A stretch of 64,000 bases of DNA, taken from assembly GCA_021851785.1 (NCBI GenBank), contig JAJZBV010000002.1:124001-188000 (forward strand), in the 5' to 3' direction. This DNA comes from Pseudomonadota bacterium (GTDB lineage: Bacteria > Pseudomonadota > Alphaproteobacteria > Acetobacterales > Acetobacteraceae). Position 1 is the first letter of the stretch, and the number at the start of each line of letters is the position of its first letter. This document shows, in pieces, positions 51,924 through 60,848 of the stretch. Below the pieces are notes generated by a model. The model did not search any database, was not told the origin of the DNA, and saw nothing but the letters and a program-made list of their open reading frames with translations. The translations under genes and the position numbers were made by a program.

Positions 51924-53123
51924 ATGAAAGCCCTGAATTCGCTGCTGGCCGCGACCGAGACGACGATCTTCACGGTGATGTCGGCGCTGGCCACCGCCCA
52001 TGACGCGATCAATCTCGGCCAGGGTTTTCCCGACACCGACGGGCCGGAGGACGTCATCGCCGCCGCCGCCGCAGCCCTGATGGACCAGCGCAACCAATAC
52101 CCGCCGCTCGCCGGCGTGCCGGAACTCCGCGCCGCGGTGGCTTCGGCGAATCGGCGCTTTTACGGCCTCGAGGTCGATCCGCTGCGCGAGGTGGTGGTGA
52201 CCTCGGGGGCGACGGAGGCGATCACCGCCTGCCTGATGGCGCTGCTCGATCCCGGCGACGAGGTGGTGCTGATCGAGCCGCTTTATGACACCTACCTCCC
52301 GGTCGTCCGCCTGCTCGGGGCGGTAGCGCGGCTGGTGCGCCTCTCGCCGCCCGACTGGGCGCTGCCGCGCGACGAACTCGCCGCCGCGTTCGGCCCGCGC
52401 ACCAAGGCGATCCTGCTCAATTCGCCGATGAACCCGACTGGAAAAGTGTTCAGCGCCGACGAACTCGGCGTCATCGCCGGGCTTCTCCAGCGGCATGACG
52501 CCTATGCGGTGTGCGACGAGGTTTACGAGCATCTGGTGTTCGACGGCTATCGCCATATCCCGCTGATGACGCTCCCCGGCATGCGCGAGCGGGTGATGCG
52601 GATCGGCAGCGCCGGCAAGACCTTCAGCCTGACCGGCTGGAAGGTAGGCTACGTCACCGCCGCGGCCCCGATCGCCGGGATCGTCGCCAAGGCGCACCAG
52701 AATCTCACCTTCACGACACCGCCCAATCTCCAGCGCGCGGTCGCGCTCGGGCTCGCCAAGGAGGAGTCCTATTTCGCCTCCCTCGGCGCCGATCTCGCGG
52801 CGCGGCGCGACCGTCTCGCCGCCGGGCTCATGGGGCTCGGCATGCGCGTGCTCGCGACCCATGGCAGCTATTTCCTCATCGCCGATGTCTCGGCGCTCGG
52901 CTTTCCCGGCGATGACACCGCGTTCTGCCGCCATATCACCGAGCAGGCCGGGGTCGCGGCGATCCCGGTCTCGGCCTTCTATGCCGGCCCGCCGCCGAAG
53001 GATTACGTCCGCTTCGCCTTCTGCAAGCGTCCGGAGGTGCTGGATGCGGCGGTGGCGCGGCTTGCCGCCCATTTTGCCACGGCGCCCGGCTTGCCACGCG
53101 GAGCGTTGACGGCAGCCAAATGA
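51924..53123 (+). CDS. Class I/II pyridoxal-phosphate aminotransferase
   Basis: A 399-aa fold type I aminotransferase. The PLP lysine is Lys232 in GSAGKTFSLTGWKVGY. Other blocks are INLGQGFPDTDGP near the N-terminus, VTSGATEAITA, NSPMNPTGKVF and CDEVYEHLVFD. The overall pattern resembles kynurenine/glutamine transaminases and methionine aminotransferases (YbdL/MtnE-like). The exact substrate cannot be told. It is divergent from glnB with a 288-bp gap in which I see no gene. Confidence 0.9.
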   Translation: MKALNSLLAATETTIFTVMSALATAHDAINLGQGFPDTDGPEDVIAAAAAALMDQRNQYPPLAGVPELRAAVASANRRFYGLEVDPLREVVVTSGATEAITACLMALLDPGDEVVLIEPLYDTYLPVVRLLGAVARLVRLSPPDWALPRDELAAAFGPRTKAILLNSPMNPTGKVFSADELGVIAGLLQRHDAYAVCDEVYEHLVFDGYRHIPLMTLPGMRERVMRIGSAGKTFSLTGWKVGYVTAAAPIAGIVAKAHQNLTFTTPPNLQRAVALGLAKEESYFASLGADLAARRDRLAAGLMGLGMRVLATHGSYFLIADVSALGFPGDDTAFCRHITEQAGVAAIPVSAFYAGPPPKDYVRFAFCKRPEVLDAAVARLAAHFATAPGLPRGALTAAK

Positions 53124-53148
53124 TCGGCCTAAACGGCGGGGCAGGGAT

Positions 53149-53225
53149 GGCGGGCGTAGCTCAGTTGGTAGAGCGCCAGGTTGTGGTCTTGGATGCCGTG
53201 GGTTCGAGTCCCATCGCTCGCCCCA
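53149..53225 (+). tRNA. tRNA-His (anticodon GUG)
   Basis: A 77-nt tRNA including the extra 5' G (-1) that marks tRNA-His and an encoded CCA. The acceptor is GCGGGCG/CGCTCGC. The anticodon stem CCAGG/CTTGG encloses TTGTGGT, giving GTG. Confidence 0.95.
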
Positions 53226-53271
53226 TCCCCGCCCCTCTCGGGTCGCGTTCGCCGATCGAGGATTTTTCCAT

Positions 53272-54180
53272 ATGACCGATAGCGCTCTCATCGAAGCCGC
53301 CGATCACGCCGCGCGGCACTGGCAGTATCAGGTTCCCGGCCGGCTCGATCGCGGCGGGGACGAGTATATGCGGATGATGAGCCGCATGCTGCTCGACACC
53401 TTCAACCCCTACAAGCCGGCGGTGATCGCCTGGCCGAAGCTCGCTGACGCGGCCCGCCAGCGGCTGATTTCACTCCCGATCTGGGACATCGCGGTGCAGA
53501 CCGAGGGCCGCGCGCGGCTCCGGATTCTGGCGTTTGCCGCGCGCGTCACCGCGCAGCCGCTGCGCGAGGCGCTGGAGCGCATGGCGTTCGAGGAAAACCG
53601 GCACAAGGAGGTGCTTTCCCGCCTCGTCGCCGCCTATGGCATCGCGCTTGCCCCCGAGCCCGAGTATGTCGCGCCGCGCGATCCCGAATGGGCCTTCATG
53701 GTCACCGGCTATTCCGAGTGCATCGACAGTTTCTTCGCTTTCGGCCTGTTCGAACTCGCCCGCCGCTCCGGCTTTTTTCCGCCCGAGCTGGTCGAAACCT
53801 TCGAGCCGGTGATCCAGGAGGAAGGCCGCCATATCCTGTTTTTCATCAACTGGATCACCTGGTACAAGCGCCGGATGCCGCTCTGGCGGCGGCCTTGGTT
53901 CCTGCTCAAGACCGCCGCCGTCTGGCTGTTCCTGATCCGGGAGCGGATCGGCATCGCCCGCGACGTCAACGGCACCCCGCAGGACGCCAATTTCACCGCC
54001 AAGGGCTCGGAAGCCGTCGTCGGGGAAATCGACCCCGCCGAATTGCTCGATATCTGCCTCACCGAGAACGATCGCCGCCTCTCCGGCTATGACCCGCGCC
54101 TGATCAAGCCCGCCACCATGCCGCGCCTGGTCCGTATCGCCCGGCGCTTCATGCGCCGCCGCGCCCGGCCGGCCGGGTAA
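53272..54180 (+). CDS. Ferritin-like diiron-domain protein of unknown function
   Basis: A 302-aa, mostly helical protein. Likely di-iron ligands are visible as FEENRH (Glu107/Glu108, His111), Glu161 in LFELARR, and IQEEGRH (Glu183/Glu184, His187), a ferritin-like four-helix arrangement. A hydrophobic stretch WFLLKTAAVWLFLI (about 210-225) may touch a membrane. The basic C-terminal tail is rich in arginine. No specific family is recognised. An oxygenase or hydroxylase role is possible. It starts 46 bp after tRNA-His. Confidence 0.7.
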   Translation: MTDSALIEAADHAARHWQYQVPGRLDRGGDEYMRMMSRMLLDTFNPYKPAVIAWPKLADAARQRLISLPIWDIAVQTEGRARLRILAFAARVTAQPLREALERMAFEENRHKEVLSRLVAAYGIALAPEPEYVAPRDPEWAFMVTGYSECIDSFFAFGLFELARRSGFFPPELVETFEPVIQEEGRHILFFINWITWYKRRMPLWRRPWFLLKTAAVWLFLIRERIGIARDVNGTPQDANFTAKGSEAVVGEIDPAELLDICLTENDRRLSGYDPRLIKPATMPRLVRIARRFMRRRARPAG

Positions 54181-54250
54181 TGGGCGGCAGTTGCCGAGGC
54201 GCGGGAAAGGCTTTACGCCTTCGCGCTGCGGTATTTCGTGATTTGGGTGG

Positions 54251-55693
54251 ATGATGGCTGAAAAACCTGCGGCGTCTCCTGCTTCTCGCTGGTCGCCCGA
54301 GACTCGGTCGCCCGAGACTTGGTCGCCCGAGACTTGGCGGGCACGGCCGATCTGGCAGGCGCCGGTCTATCCCGACCGCGAGCGGCTCGCCGCCGTCGAG
54401 GGGCGGCTTTCGCACTATCCGCCGCTGGTGTTCGCGGGCGAGGCGCGGCGGCTCCGCGCCGTCTTGGGCGAGGCGGCGGCGGGGCGGGCCTTCGTGCTCC
54501 AAGGCGGCGATTGCGCCGAGAGCTTCGCCGATTTCACCGCCAATGTCATCCGCGACACGTTCCGCGTCCTCTTGCAGATGGCGGTGGTGCTGACCTTTGG
54601 CGCGCGCGTGCCGGTGGTGAAGCTCGGCCGCATGGCCGGGCAATACGCCAAGCCGCGCAGTTCGGACACCGAAACCCAGGGCGACATGACGCTGCCGAGC
54701 TATCGCGGCGACAACATCAACGGCGCCGAGTTCACGCCCGCGGCCCGCATCCCCGATCCGGCGCGGATGGAAGCGGGCTATTTCCAGTCCGCCGGCACGC
54801 TCAATCTGCTGCGCGCCTTCGCTTCCGGCGGCTATGCCGATCTGCATCAGGTGCATCGCTGGAATCTCGATTTCGTCGAGCGCTCGCCGCTCGCCGCGCG
54901 CTATCGCGACCTCGCCGCGCGGATCGACGAGACGCTCGGCTTCATGGCCGCCTGCGGCATGACCAGCGCGACCACGCCGCAAATCCACGAGACCGATTTC
55001 TATACCAGCCACGAGGCGCTGCTTCTGCCCTATGAACAGGCGCTGACCCGGATCGATTCGACGACCGGGGAATGGTATGCCTGTTCGGCGCATTTTCTCT
55101 GGATCGGCGACCGCACGCGCCAGCCCGATGGCGCCCATGTCGAATTCCTGCGCGGGGTGAAAAACCCGATCGGCCTCAAAATCGGGCCGTCGATGGCGCC
55201 GGACGAACTGGTCCGTCTCGTCGAGACCCTCAACCCCGAGGGGGTGCCCGGCCGCCTCACGCTGATCAGCCGCATGGGGGCGGAGAAGGTCGCGGCGAAA
55301 TTGCCGCCGCTGCTCCGCGCGGTGCAAAGCGCCGGCATCCCCGTGCTCTGGGTGTGCGACCCGATGCACGGCAACACCACCACCACCGCCGCCCACGTCA
55401 AGACGCGGAGCTTCGATGCCATTCTCGCCGAGGTGCGCGGCTTCTTCGATGCCCACCAGGCGGAGGGCAGCCGGGCGGGCGGCATGCATGTGGAAATGAC
55501 CGGCCAGAACGTCACCGAATGCATCGGCGGCGCGCATCAGCTCACCGAGGCCGATCTCGGCGTCCGCTACGAGACGTTTTGCGACCCGAGACTCAATGCC
55601 GGCCAATCGCTCGAACTCGCCTTCCTGCTCGCCGCCGAGCTGCAAGCGCGCCGCGCCGGCCTCGATCCCGCCCCGGCGGTCGCCGCGCAATGA
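54251..55693 (+). CDS. aroG: Class II 3-deoxy-7-phosphoheptulonate synthase
   Basis: A 480-aa enzyme, the first step of the shikimate pathway, condensing phosphoenolpyruvate and erythrose 4-phosphate. It is the plant-like type II form: [44 protein letters not shown] and [13 protein letters not shown] all match. Residues 14-29 consist of the repeat W-S-P-E-T-R/W, from a 15-bp tandem repeat in a non-conserved N-terminus. A second ATG at 54254 is adjacent. Its stop overlaps the next ATG (ATGA). Confidence 0.95.
   Translation: MMAEKPAASPASRWSPETRSPETWSPETWRARPIWQAPVYPDRERLAAVEGRLSHYPPLVFAGEARRLRAVLGEAAAGRAFVLQGGDCAESFADFTANVIRDTFRVLLQMAVVLTFGARVPVVKLGRMAGQYAKPRSSDTETQGDMTLPSYRGDNINGAEFTPAARIPDPARMEAGYFQSAGTLNLLRAFASGGYADLHQVHRWNLDFVERSPLAARYRDLAARIDETLGFMAACGMTSATTPQIHETDFYTSHEALLLPYEQALTRIDSTTGEWYACSAHFLWIGDRTRQPDGAHVEFLRGVKNPIGLKIGPSMAPDELVRLVETLNPEGVPGRLTLISRMGAEKVAAKLPPLLRAVQSAGIPVLWVCDPMHGNTTTTAAHVKTRSFDAILAEVRGFFDAHQAEGSRAGGMHVEMTGQNVTECIGGAHQLTEADLGVRYETFCDPRLNAGQSLELAFLLAAELQARRAGLDPAPAVAAQ
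54291..54335 (+). repeat. Three tandem 15-bp repeats in the DAHP synthase N-terminus
   Basis: Unit GGTCGCCCGAGACTT in three copies (the first differs at the last base), in frame. Confidence 0.95.
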
Positions 55694-56862
55694 GCAAGAC
55701 GGCGCCGGGCCCAGAGTCGGAGCAGAATGCCGGGCTGGAGCGGGAAATCGCCGCCCGCACCGACAGCTATTTCAACCGCACCCGCGAGGTCGCGGCGCGG
55801 TTCGGCGATGCCCGGGTGACCTATGCCTTGTTTCTGCGCCGCCCGGTGATCTCGGCGCCGCGCCTGATGATCGACTGGCTGCGCGAGGTGGAGCGGGCGC
55901 GCGCGACGCGGTTCGAGATCGAGCTGCTCCATGCCGAGGGCACCTGGGTCGGCGCCGGCGAGCCGATCGCCTATCTCAGCGGCAGCCTCGTTAAGCTCGC
56001 CGACCTCGAAACCCTGTTTCTGCAAAAACTCGGCGCCCCCTGCGTTGCCGCGCATAATGCGTATCAAATGAGCCTCGCTCTCCCGGAAGTCGGGTTTCTC
56101 GCCATGGAGGCGCGGCATTGCGCCGGGGCGGAGATGCAGGAGATGATGGCCTATGCCGCCGCCATCGGCAGCGAGGCGGCCAAGCGCGAGGGCGCGCGCG
56201 GCTTCATCGGCAACGCCAATGACGCGACGGCGCATTGGTTCGGCACCAAACGCGGGCTCGGCACCATGCCGCATGCGCTGATCGGCTATGCCGGCTCGAC
56301 GCTGCGCGCCGCCGAGATGTTCCGCGCGACCTACCCCGATGAAAACCTCACCGTGCTGGTCGATTATTTCGGCCGCGAGGTCAGCGACGGGCTCGAAATC
56401 TGCCGTCATTTTTCCGATCTCGCGGCGCGCGGCGATCTCGCGGTGCGGCTCGACACCCATGGCGGGCGTTTCATCGAGGGGCTCGATCCCGGCGAGAGCT
56501 ATGCCGTCTTGGAACGCCACGCGCCGGGCGCCATCCGCCGCTATCGCAGCCATGCCGAGCTGCACGCCCTGATCGGCACCGGGGTTTCGGCCGCCGCCAT
56601 CTGGCGCGTGCGCGAGGCCCTGGACGCGGCCGGATTCGCGCAAGTGCGCATCATCGTCTCGTCGGGCTTCACGGTCGAGAAATGCCGCGTCATGGCGGAC
56701 GCCCGCGCGCCGATCGACCTCGTCGGCACCGGCAGCTTCATCCCCGAGGCCTGGAACGAGACCTACGCCACCGCCGATGTCATTGAATATAATGGAGTTC
56801 CGCGGGTGAAGCTGGGGCGCGAATTCCTCCTCCGCCGCCAGGCCGCGGGCGGGCCGGGCTGA
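55690..56862 (+). CDS. pncB: Nicotinate phosphoribosyltransferase
   Basis: A 390-aa enzyme that makes nicotinate mononucleotide in the NAD salvage pathway. Recognisable are [20 protein letters not shown] and [19 protein letters not shown]. The phosphoribosyl-site blocks [13 protein letters not shown] and [13 protein letters not shown] near the C-terminus and [11 protein letters not shown] also match. ATG 55690 overlaps the DAHP synthase stop by 4 nt. It is followed by nadE, so two steps of NAD salvage are adjacent. Confidence 0.92.
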   Translation: MSKTAPGPESEQNAGLEREIAARTDSYFNRTREVAARFGDARVTYALFLRRPVISAPRLMIDWLREVERARATRFEIELLHAEGTWVGAGEPIAYLSGSLVKLADLETLFLQKLGAPCVAAHNAYQMSLALPEVGFLAMEARHCAGAEMQEMMAYAAAIGSEAAKREGARGFIGNANDATAHWFGTKRGLGTMPHALIGYAGSTLRAAEMFRATYPDENLTVLVDYFGREVSDGLEICRHFSDLAARGDLAVRLDTHGGRFIEGLDPGESYAVLERHAPGAIRRYRSHAELHALIGTGVSAAAIWRVREALDAAGFAQVRIIVSSGFTVEKCRVMADARAPIDLVGTGSFIPEAWNETYATADVIEYNGVPRVKLGREFLLRRQAAGGPG

Positions 56863-56871
56863 GGCCGGACG

Positions 56872-58536
56872 ATGTCGGAGACGCTCACAATCGCGCTCGC
56901 CCAGCTCAACCCGCGGCTCGGGGCATTGGATGAGATCGCGCAAAAACTCCGCGCCGCCCGCGCCGAGGCCGCGCGCCTCGGCGCCGATCTCGTGGTCGCG
57001 CCGGAATTCTCGATCTGCGGCTATCCGCCCGAGGATCTGGTGCGCAAACCCGCCTTCATCGCCGCCTGCGCCGAGCGGATCGAGGCACTCGCCGCCGAGA
57101 CCGCGGATGGCGGGCCGGCGCTCATCGTCGGCGGGCCGTGGCGGGACGGCGGGAAGCTCCACAACGCCGCGTTCCTGCTTGGCGAGGGGAAAATTCTCGC
57201 CCGCCGCGCCAAGCACGAATTGCCCAATTATGGCGTGTTCGACGAAAAGCGCCTGTTCGATGCCGGCCCGGCGCCCGGCCCGATCGCCTTTCGCGGCTTT
57301 CGCCTCGGCGTCCTGGTGTGCGAGGATTGGTGGCTTCCCGCCGTCCCCGAAACTTTGACCGAAAGCGGGGCGGAGATGCTGCTCTCGATCAACGCCTCGC
57401 CGTTCGAGGTCGGAAAACAGGACCAGCGCCTCGCGCTCGCGGTCTCGCGGGTGGTCGAAACCGGGCTTCCCTTCGTGTTTTGCGCGCAAATCGGCGGCCA
57501 GGACGAACTGGTGTTCGAGGGCGCCTCGTTCGTGCTCAACGCCGATCGCACATTGGCCCATCAATTGCCGTGGTTCCGGGAAGCGGTGACGCTCACCACC
57601 TGGCGGCGGACGGCGGCCGGGCTGGTCTGTGATCCCGGCACGATCGCGCCCGAGCCTTCGGTGCTCGCCCAGACCTACCACGGCATGATGCTGGGGCTTG
57701 CCGATTACGTCGGCAAAAACGGCTTTCCCGGCGTTCTGCTCGGCCTCTCGGGCGGGATCGACAGCGCGCTCTCGGCCGCCGTCGCGGTCGATGCGCTGGG
57801 GCCCGAACGGGTGCGCGCGGTGATGCTGCCGAGCCCCTATACCAGCGAGGAAAGCCTGGAAGACGCGGCCGAAGTGGCGAACCTGCTCGGCATTCGCTGC
57901 GACACCATCGCGATCACGCCGGCGATGGCGGCCTTCGAGCAGGCCCTGGCGCCCGCTTTCGCCGGGCGCGCGGCGGACGCGACGGAGGAGAACATCCAGT
58001 CCCGGGCCCGCGGGCTGATCCTGATGGCGCTGTCCAACAAATTCGGCCACATGCTCCTCACCACCGGCAATAAAAGCGAAATGTCAGTGGGTTATGCGAC
58101 GCTTTATGGCGATATGTGCGGCGGCTATTCGGTGTTGAAGGATGTCTATAAAACCACCGTCTTTGCCCTCTCGCGCTGGCGCAACGACCACCGCCCAGAG
58201 GGCGCGCGCGGCCCGGCGGGCGTGGTTATTCCGGCCCGCGTGATCGAAAAACCGCCCTCGGCCGAACTCAAGCCGAACCAGACCGACCAGGACAGCCTGC
58301 CGCCCTATGACCTCCTCGATGGCATTCTCGCCGGCCTCGTCGAGGGCGAGAAATCGGTCGAGACGCTGGTCGCCGAGGGGTTTCCGCGCGAGACCGTGCT
58401 GCGGGTCTGGAAAATGCTCGACCGCGCCGAATACAAGCGCCGGCAGGCGCCGCCGGGGGTGAAAATCACCCCGCGCGCCTTCGGGCGCGACCGCCGCTAC
58501 CCGATCACCAACGGCTTCACCGGCCTCGTGCGATGA
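56872..58536 (+). CDS. nadE: Glutamine-dependent NAD+ synthetase
   Basis: A 554-aa two-domain enzyme. The N-terminal nitrilase-type glutaminase (about 1-260) has APEFSICGYPPEDL with the glutamate, HELPNYGVFDEKR with the lysine and VCEDWW with the cysteine nucleophile. The C-terminal synthetase has the PP-loop GLSGGIDSALSAA and TGNKSEMSVGYATLYGD. It completes NAD synthesis from deamido-NAD. It starts 9 nt after pncB and overlaps the next gene by 4 nt. Confidence 0.95.
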   Translation: MSETLTIALAQLNPRLGALDEIAQKLRAARAEAARLGADLVVAPEFSICGYPPEDLVRKPAFIAACAERIEALAAETADGGPALIVGGPWRDGGKLHNAAFLLGEGKILARRAKHELPNYGVFDEKRLFDAGPAPGPIAFRGFRLGVLVCEDWWLPAVPETLTESGAEMLLSINASPFEVGKQDQRLALAVSRVVETGLPFVFCAQIGGQDELVFEGASFVLNADRTLAHQLPWFREAVTLTTWRRTAAGLVCDPGTIAPEPSVLAQTYHGMMLGLADYVGKNGFPGVLLGLSGGIDSALSAAVAVDALGPERVRAVMLPSPYTSEESLEDAAEVANLLGIRCDTIAITPAMAAFEQALAPAFAGRAADATEENIQSRARGLILMALSNKFGHMLLTTGNKSEMSVGYATLYGDMCGGYSVLKDVYKTTVFALSRWRNDHRPEGARGPAGVVIPARVIEKPPSAELKPNQTDQDSLPPYDLLDGILAGLVEGEKSVETLVAEGFPRETVLRVWKMLDRAEYKRRQAPPGVKITPRAFGRDRRYPITNGFTGLVR

Positions 58537-58937
58537 GCGATTTCGCCGATCTGTTCGCCCCGCAAGGCGGCTGGCGGGTGCGCATTCGTGACCATTCCGG
58601 CGGCGCCGAGGAGGGCATCGTCGAGGAGATCGGCGGTTTTCCGACGCTGATGCAGGCCAATGCCTTCGCCCGCGCCTATGTCCGCGACAGTATCGAGCGC
58701 TGCCGCGAGGCCTCGGCGCGCAACGCCGATGCGGGGACGATCCTCGCCGCCTGGCGCGCCTTCGGCGAGGATGCGGAAATCGTCGCCGGCGGCGAGGCGG
58801 GGTTTCGGAGCGAAAGCGAATGCGCCGATTTCGCCGCCCAGCCCGCCTCGGCCGAGGCGCGCGACTGGCGCGCCCTCGATCCGCGCCAGGATGCCGACGG
58901 GGATGCCAACGGGGATAACGATGAGGATGGGGCATGA
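58533..58937 (+). CDS. Small conserved-type protein of unknown function
   Basis: A 134-aa soluble, acidic protein (R-I-R-D-H-S-G-G-A-E-E-G near residue 20, then a helical region). The ATGA overlap with nadE and the 4-nt overlap with gltX make it part of one transcription unit. The last 15 residues are a low-complexity Asp/Gly/Asn tail from a 12-bp duplication (GATGCCGACGGG-type, 58890-58913). I recognise no domain. Coding is supported by its tight fit between two known genes. Confidence 0.7.
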   Translation: MSDFADLFAPQGGWRVRIRDHSGGAEEGIVEEIGGFPTLMQANAFARAYVRDSIERCREASARNADAGTILAAWRAFGEDAEIVAGGEAGFRSESECADFAAQPASAEARDWRALDPRQDADGDANGDNDEDGA

Positions 58938-60298
58938 CCGTTCGCGTCCGCTTCGCCCCGAGCCCGACCGGGCATCTCCATGTCGGCAATGCCCGCATCG
59001 CGCTCGCCAATTTCCTCTTCGCGCGGCGCCATGCCGGGCATGTCCTGCTCCGCCTCGACGATACCGATGAAGCGCGCTCACGCCCCGAGTTCGCCGAGGC
59101 GATCATGCAGGATCTGCGCTGGCTCGGCCTCGCCTGGGAGGCGACGTTCCGCCAGTCCGAGCGGCTCGATCGCTATCGCGAGGCCGCCCTGCGCCTCCGC
59201 GCCGCCGGCCGGCTCTATCCCTGTTTCGAGAGCGAGGAAGAGCTGCGCGCGAAACGCGAGGCGCGGCTCAAGCGCGGCCAGGCCCCGGTCTATGACCGCG
59301 CCATGCTGCGCCTGACACAGGAGCAGCGCGAAGCCGCCGAGGCTGGCGGCAAGCGGCCCTATTGGCGGTTTCGTCTCTCCGCTGGCGCGGTCGCCTGGGA
59401 GGATCTGGTGCTCGGCGCGCGTCAGGTGAAGCTGCCCGCAGTCTCCGACCCAGTGCTGATCCGCGCCGATGGCACGCCGCTTTACACCTTCACCTCGGTG
59501 GTGGACGATCTCGCCGAGGGCATCACCCATATCATTCGTGGCGAGGACCACATCACCAATACCGGCGTGCAGATCGACCTCTTCGCCGCGCTCGGCGAGG
59601 CGTCCGGGGGCAAAACGCCGGCGGCGATGCGGTTCGCCCATCTGCCGCTGCTCACCGATAGCGACGGCGGCAAGCTCTCCAAACGCCTCCAGAGCCTTTC
59701 GCTCAGGACGCTGCGCCGCGATGGGATCGAGCCCGCAGCCCTCGCCGCCTATCTCGCCCGGCTCGGCAGTTCCCTCGATCCCGAGCCGCTGCCGCTCGCG
59801 GAATTAGCCGCGAGTTTCGATCTCGGCGCGTTTTCGGCCTCCGCCGCGCGATTCGATCTCCGCCAGTTGCTGGCGCTCAACCGCCGGGTTTTGCATCACC
59901 TCGGGTTCGCGGAGGTCGCCTCACGTCTGCCCGCCGGCGCGACGGAGGCATTCTGGCAGGCGGTGCGCGGCAATCTCGATCTCCTGCGCGAGGCGGAGGA
60001 ATGGTGGGCGGTGACCGATGGCGACATCATGGTGCCGGCCGCAGCGCCCGAGGATGCCGGTTTCCTCGGCCTCGCCGCCGATCTCCTGCCGCCCGAGCCC
60101 TGGGATGAGACGGTGTGGAAGCGCTGGACCGAGGGGTTGCGCGCAGCGAGCGGGCGGCGCGGCAAGGCGCTGTTCCATCCGCTGCGCCGCGTCCTCACCG
60201 GCGCCGAGGAAGGCCCCGAACTCGCGGCCCTGCTGCCCCTGATCGGCCGCCCCCGGGCGCTCGCCCGCCTGCGGGCAGTAGTCGGCGAAAAAAGATAG
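58934..60298 (+). CDS. gltX: Glutamate--tRNA ligase
   Basis: A 454-aa class I aminoacyl-tRNA synthetase. The HIGH-type motif HLHVG is at 14-18 and the KMSKS-type KLSKR at 247-251. Also present are the GluRS block VRFAPSPTG and the ITHIIRGEDHITNTGVQ segment. Many alphaproteobacteria carry two GltX proteins, one discriminating and one charging tRNA-Gln for GatCAB. I cannot tell which this is. It overlaps the preceding small gene and is followed by the repeat copy at 60319. Confidence 0.95.
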   Translation: MTVRVRFAPSPTGHLHVGNARIALANFLFARRHAGHVLLRLDDTDEARSRPEFAEAIMQDLRWLGLAWEATFRQSERLDRYREAALRLRAAGRLYPCFESEEELRAKREARLKRGQAPVYDRAMLRLTQEQREAAEAGGKRPYWRFRLSAGAVAWEDLVLGARQVKLPAVSDPVLIRADGTPLYTFTSVVDDLAEGITHIIRGEDHITNTGVQIDLFAALGEASGGKTPAAMRFAHLPLLTDSDGGKLSKRLQSLSLRTLRRDGIEPAALAAYLARLGSSLDPEPLPLAELAASFDLGAFSASAARFDLRQLLALNRRVLHHLGFAEVASRLPAGATEAFWQAVRGNLDLLREAEEWWAVTDGDIMVPAAAPEDAGFLGLAADLLPPEPWDETVWKRWTEGLRAASGRRGKALFHPLRRVLTGAEEGPELAALLPLIGRPRALARLRAVVGEKR

Positions 60299-60318
60299 GG
60301 AACGAAATAAGAAGAATT

Positions 60319-60434
60319 GTTCTTTTTTAAAAAAGAACCAAAAACTTTTATCTCGGTGGGCAGTGCCTGCGGCACTGCCCACTCCGAAAAACGGGAAGAA
60401 AGTCTTTTTGCTTCTTTTTCTTCAGAAAAAGAAG
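60319..60434. repeat. Dispersed palindromic repeat, copy B
   Basis: Contains the same series as copy A: a perfect 20-bp A/T palindrome (60319-60338), a palindrome with 12-bp perfect arms around TGC (60356-60382), and 10-bp arms around TTCA (60411-60434). It lies between convergent gltX and trxA, a good place for a two-way terminator. Confidence 0.85.
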
Positions 60435-60455
60435 TATTTCTACAAAGCCAATAAA

Positions 60456-60782
60456 TCAGATAGCACTATCGATCCAGGTTTTGAGGCGCGACTTGGGCAA
60501 CGCGCCGACCTGCGTCGCCGCCGGCTTGCCATCCTTGAACAGGATCATGGTCGGGATGCCGCGCACCGAATACTGGTTCGGGGTCATCGGGTTTTCATCG
60601 ACATTGACCTTGGCGACGGTCAGCCGACCGGCATATTCCTGCCCGATCTCTTCCAGCGCCGGGGCGACCATGCGGCACGGGCCGCACCGTTCGGCCCAGA
60701 AATCCACCAGCACCGGCCCCGGGGCTTGCAACACCTCGGCCGCGAAATTCGCGTCGGTGACGGGTTTGGTATGTGCGCTCAT
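60456..60782 (-). CDS. trxA: Thioredoxin
   Basis: A 108-aa thioredoxin. The active site is Cys33-Gly34-Pro35-Cys36. The residue before the first cysteine is Arg32 where classical thioredoxins have Trp (W-A-E-R-C-G-P-C). The cis-proline block [12 protein letters not shown] and the C-terminal helix are normal. ATG 60782 gives the family length. It lies 66 bp downstream of addA on the same strand, a common alphaproteobacterial arrangement. Confidence 0.94.
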   Translation of the reverse strand: MSAHTKPVTDANFAAEVLQAPGPVLVDFWAERCGPCRMVAPALEEIGQEYAGRLTVAKVNVDENPMTPNQYSVRGIPTMILFKDGKPAATQVGALPKSRLKTWIDSAI

Positions 60783-60848
60783 CGTGAGACTCCTGAGGGT
60801 TTCGACTATCAGAATAGGGCGCTGAGGGCGGCCGATCAAGCGGCCCGC

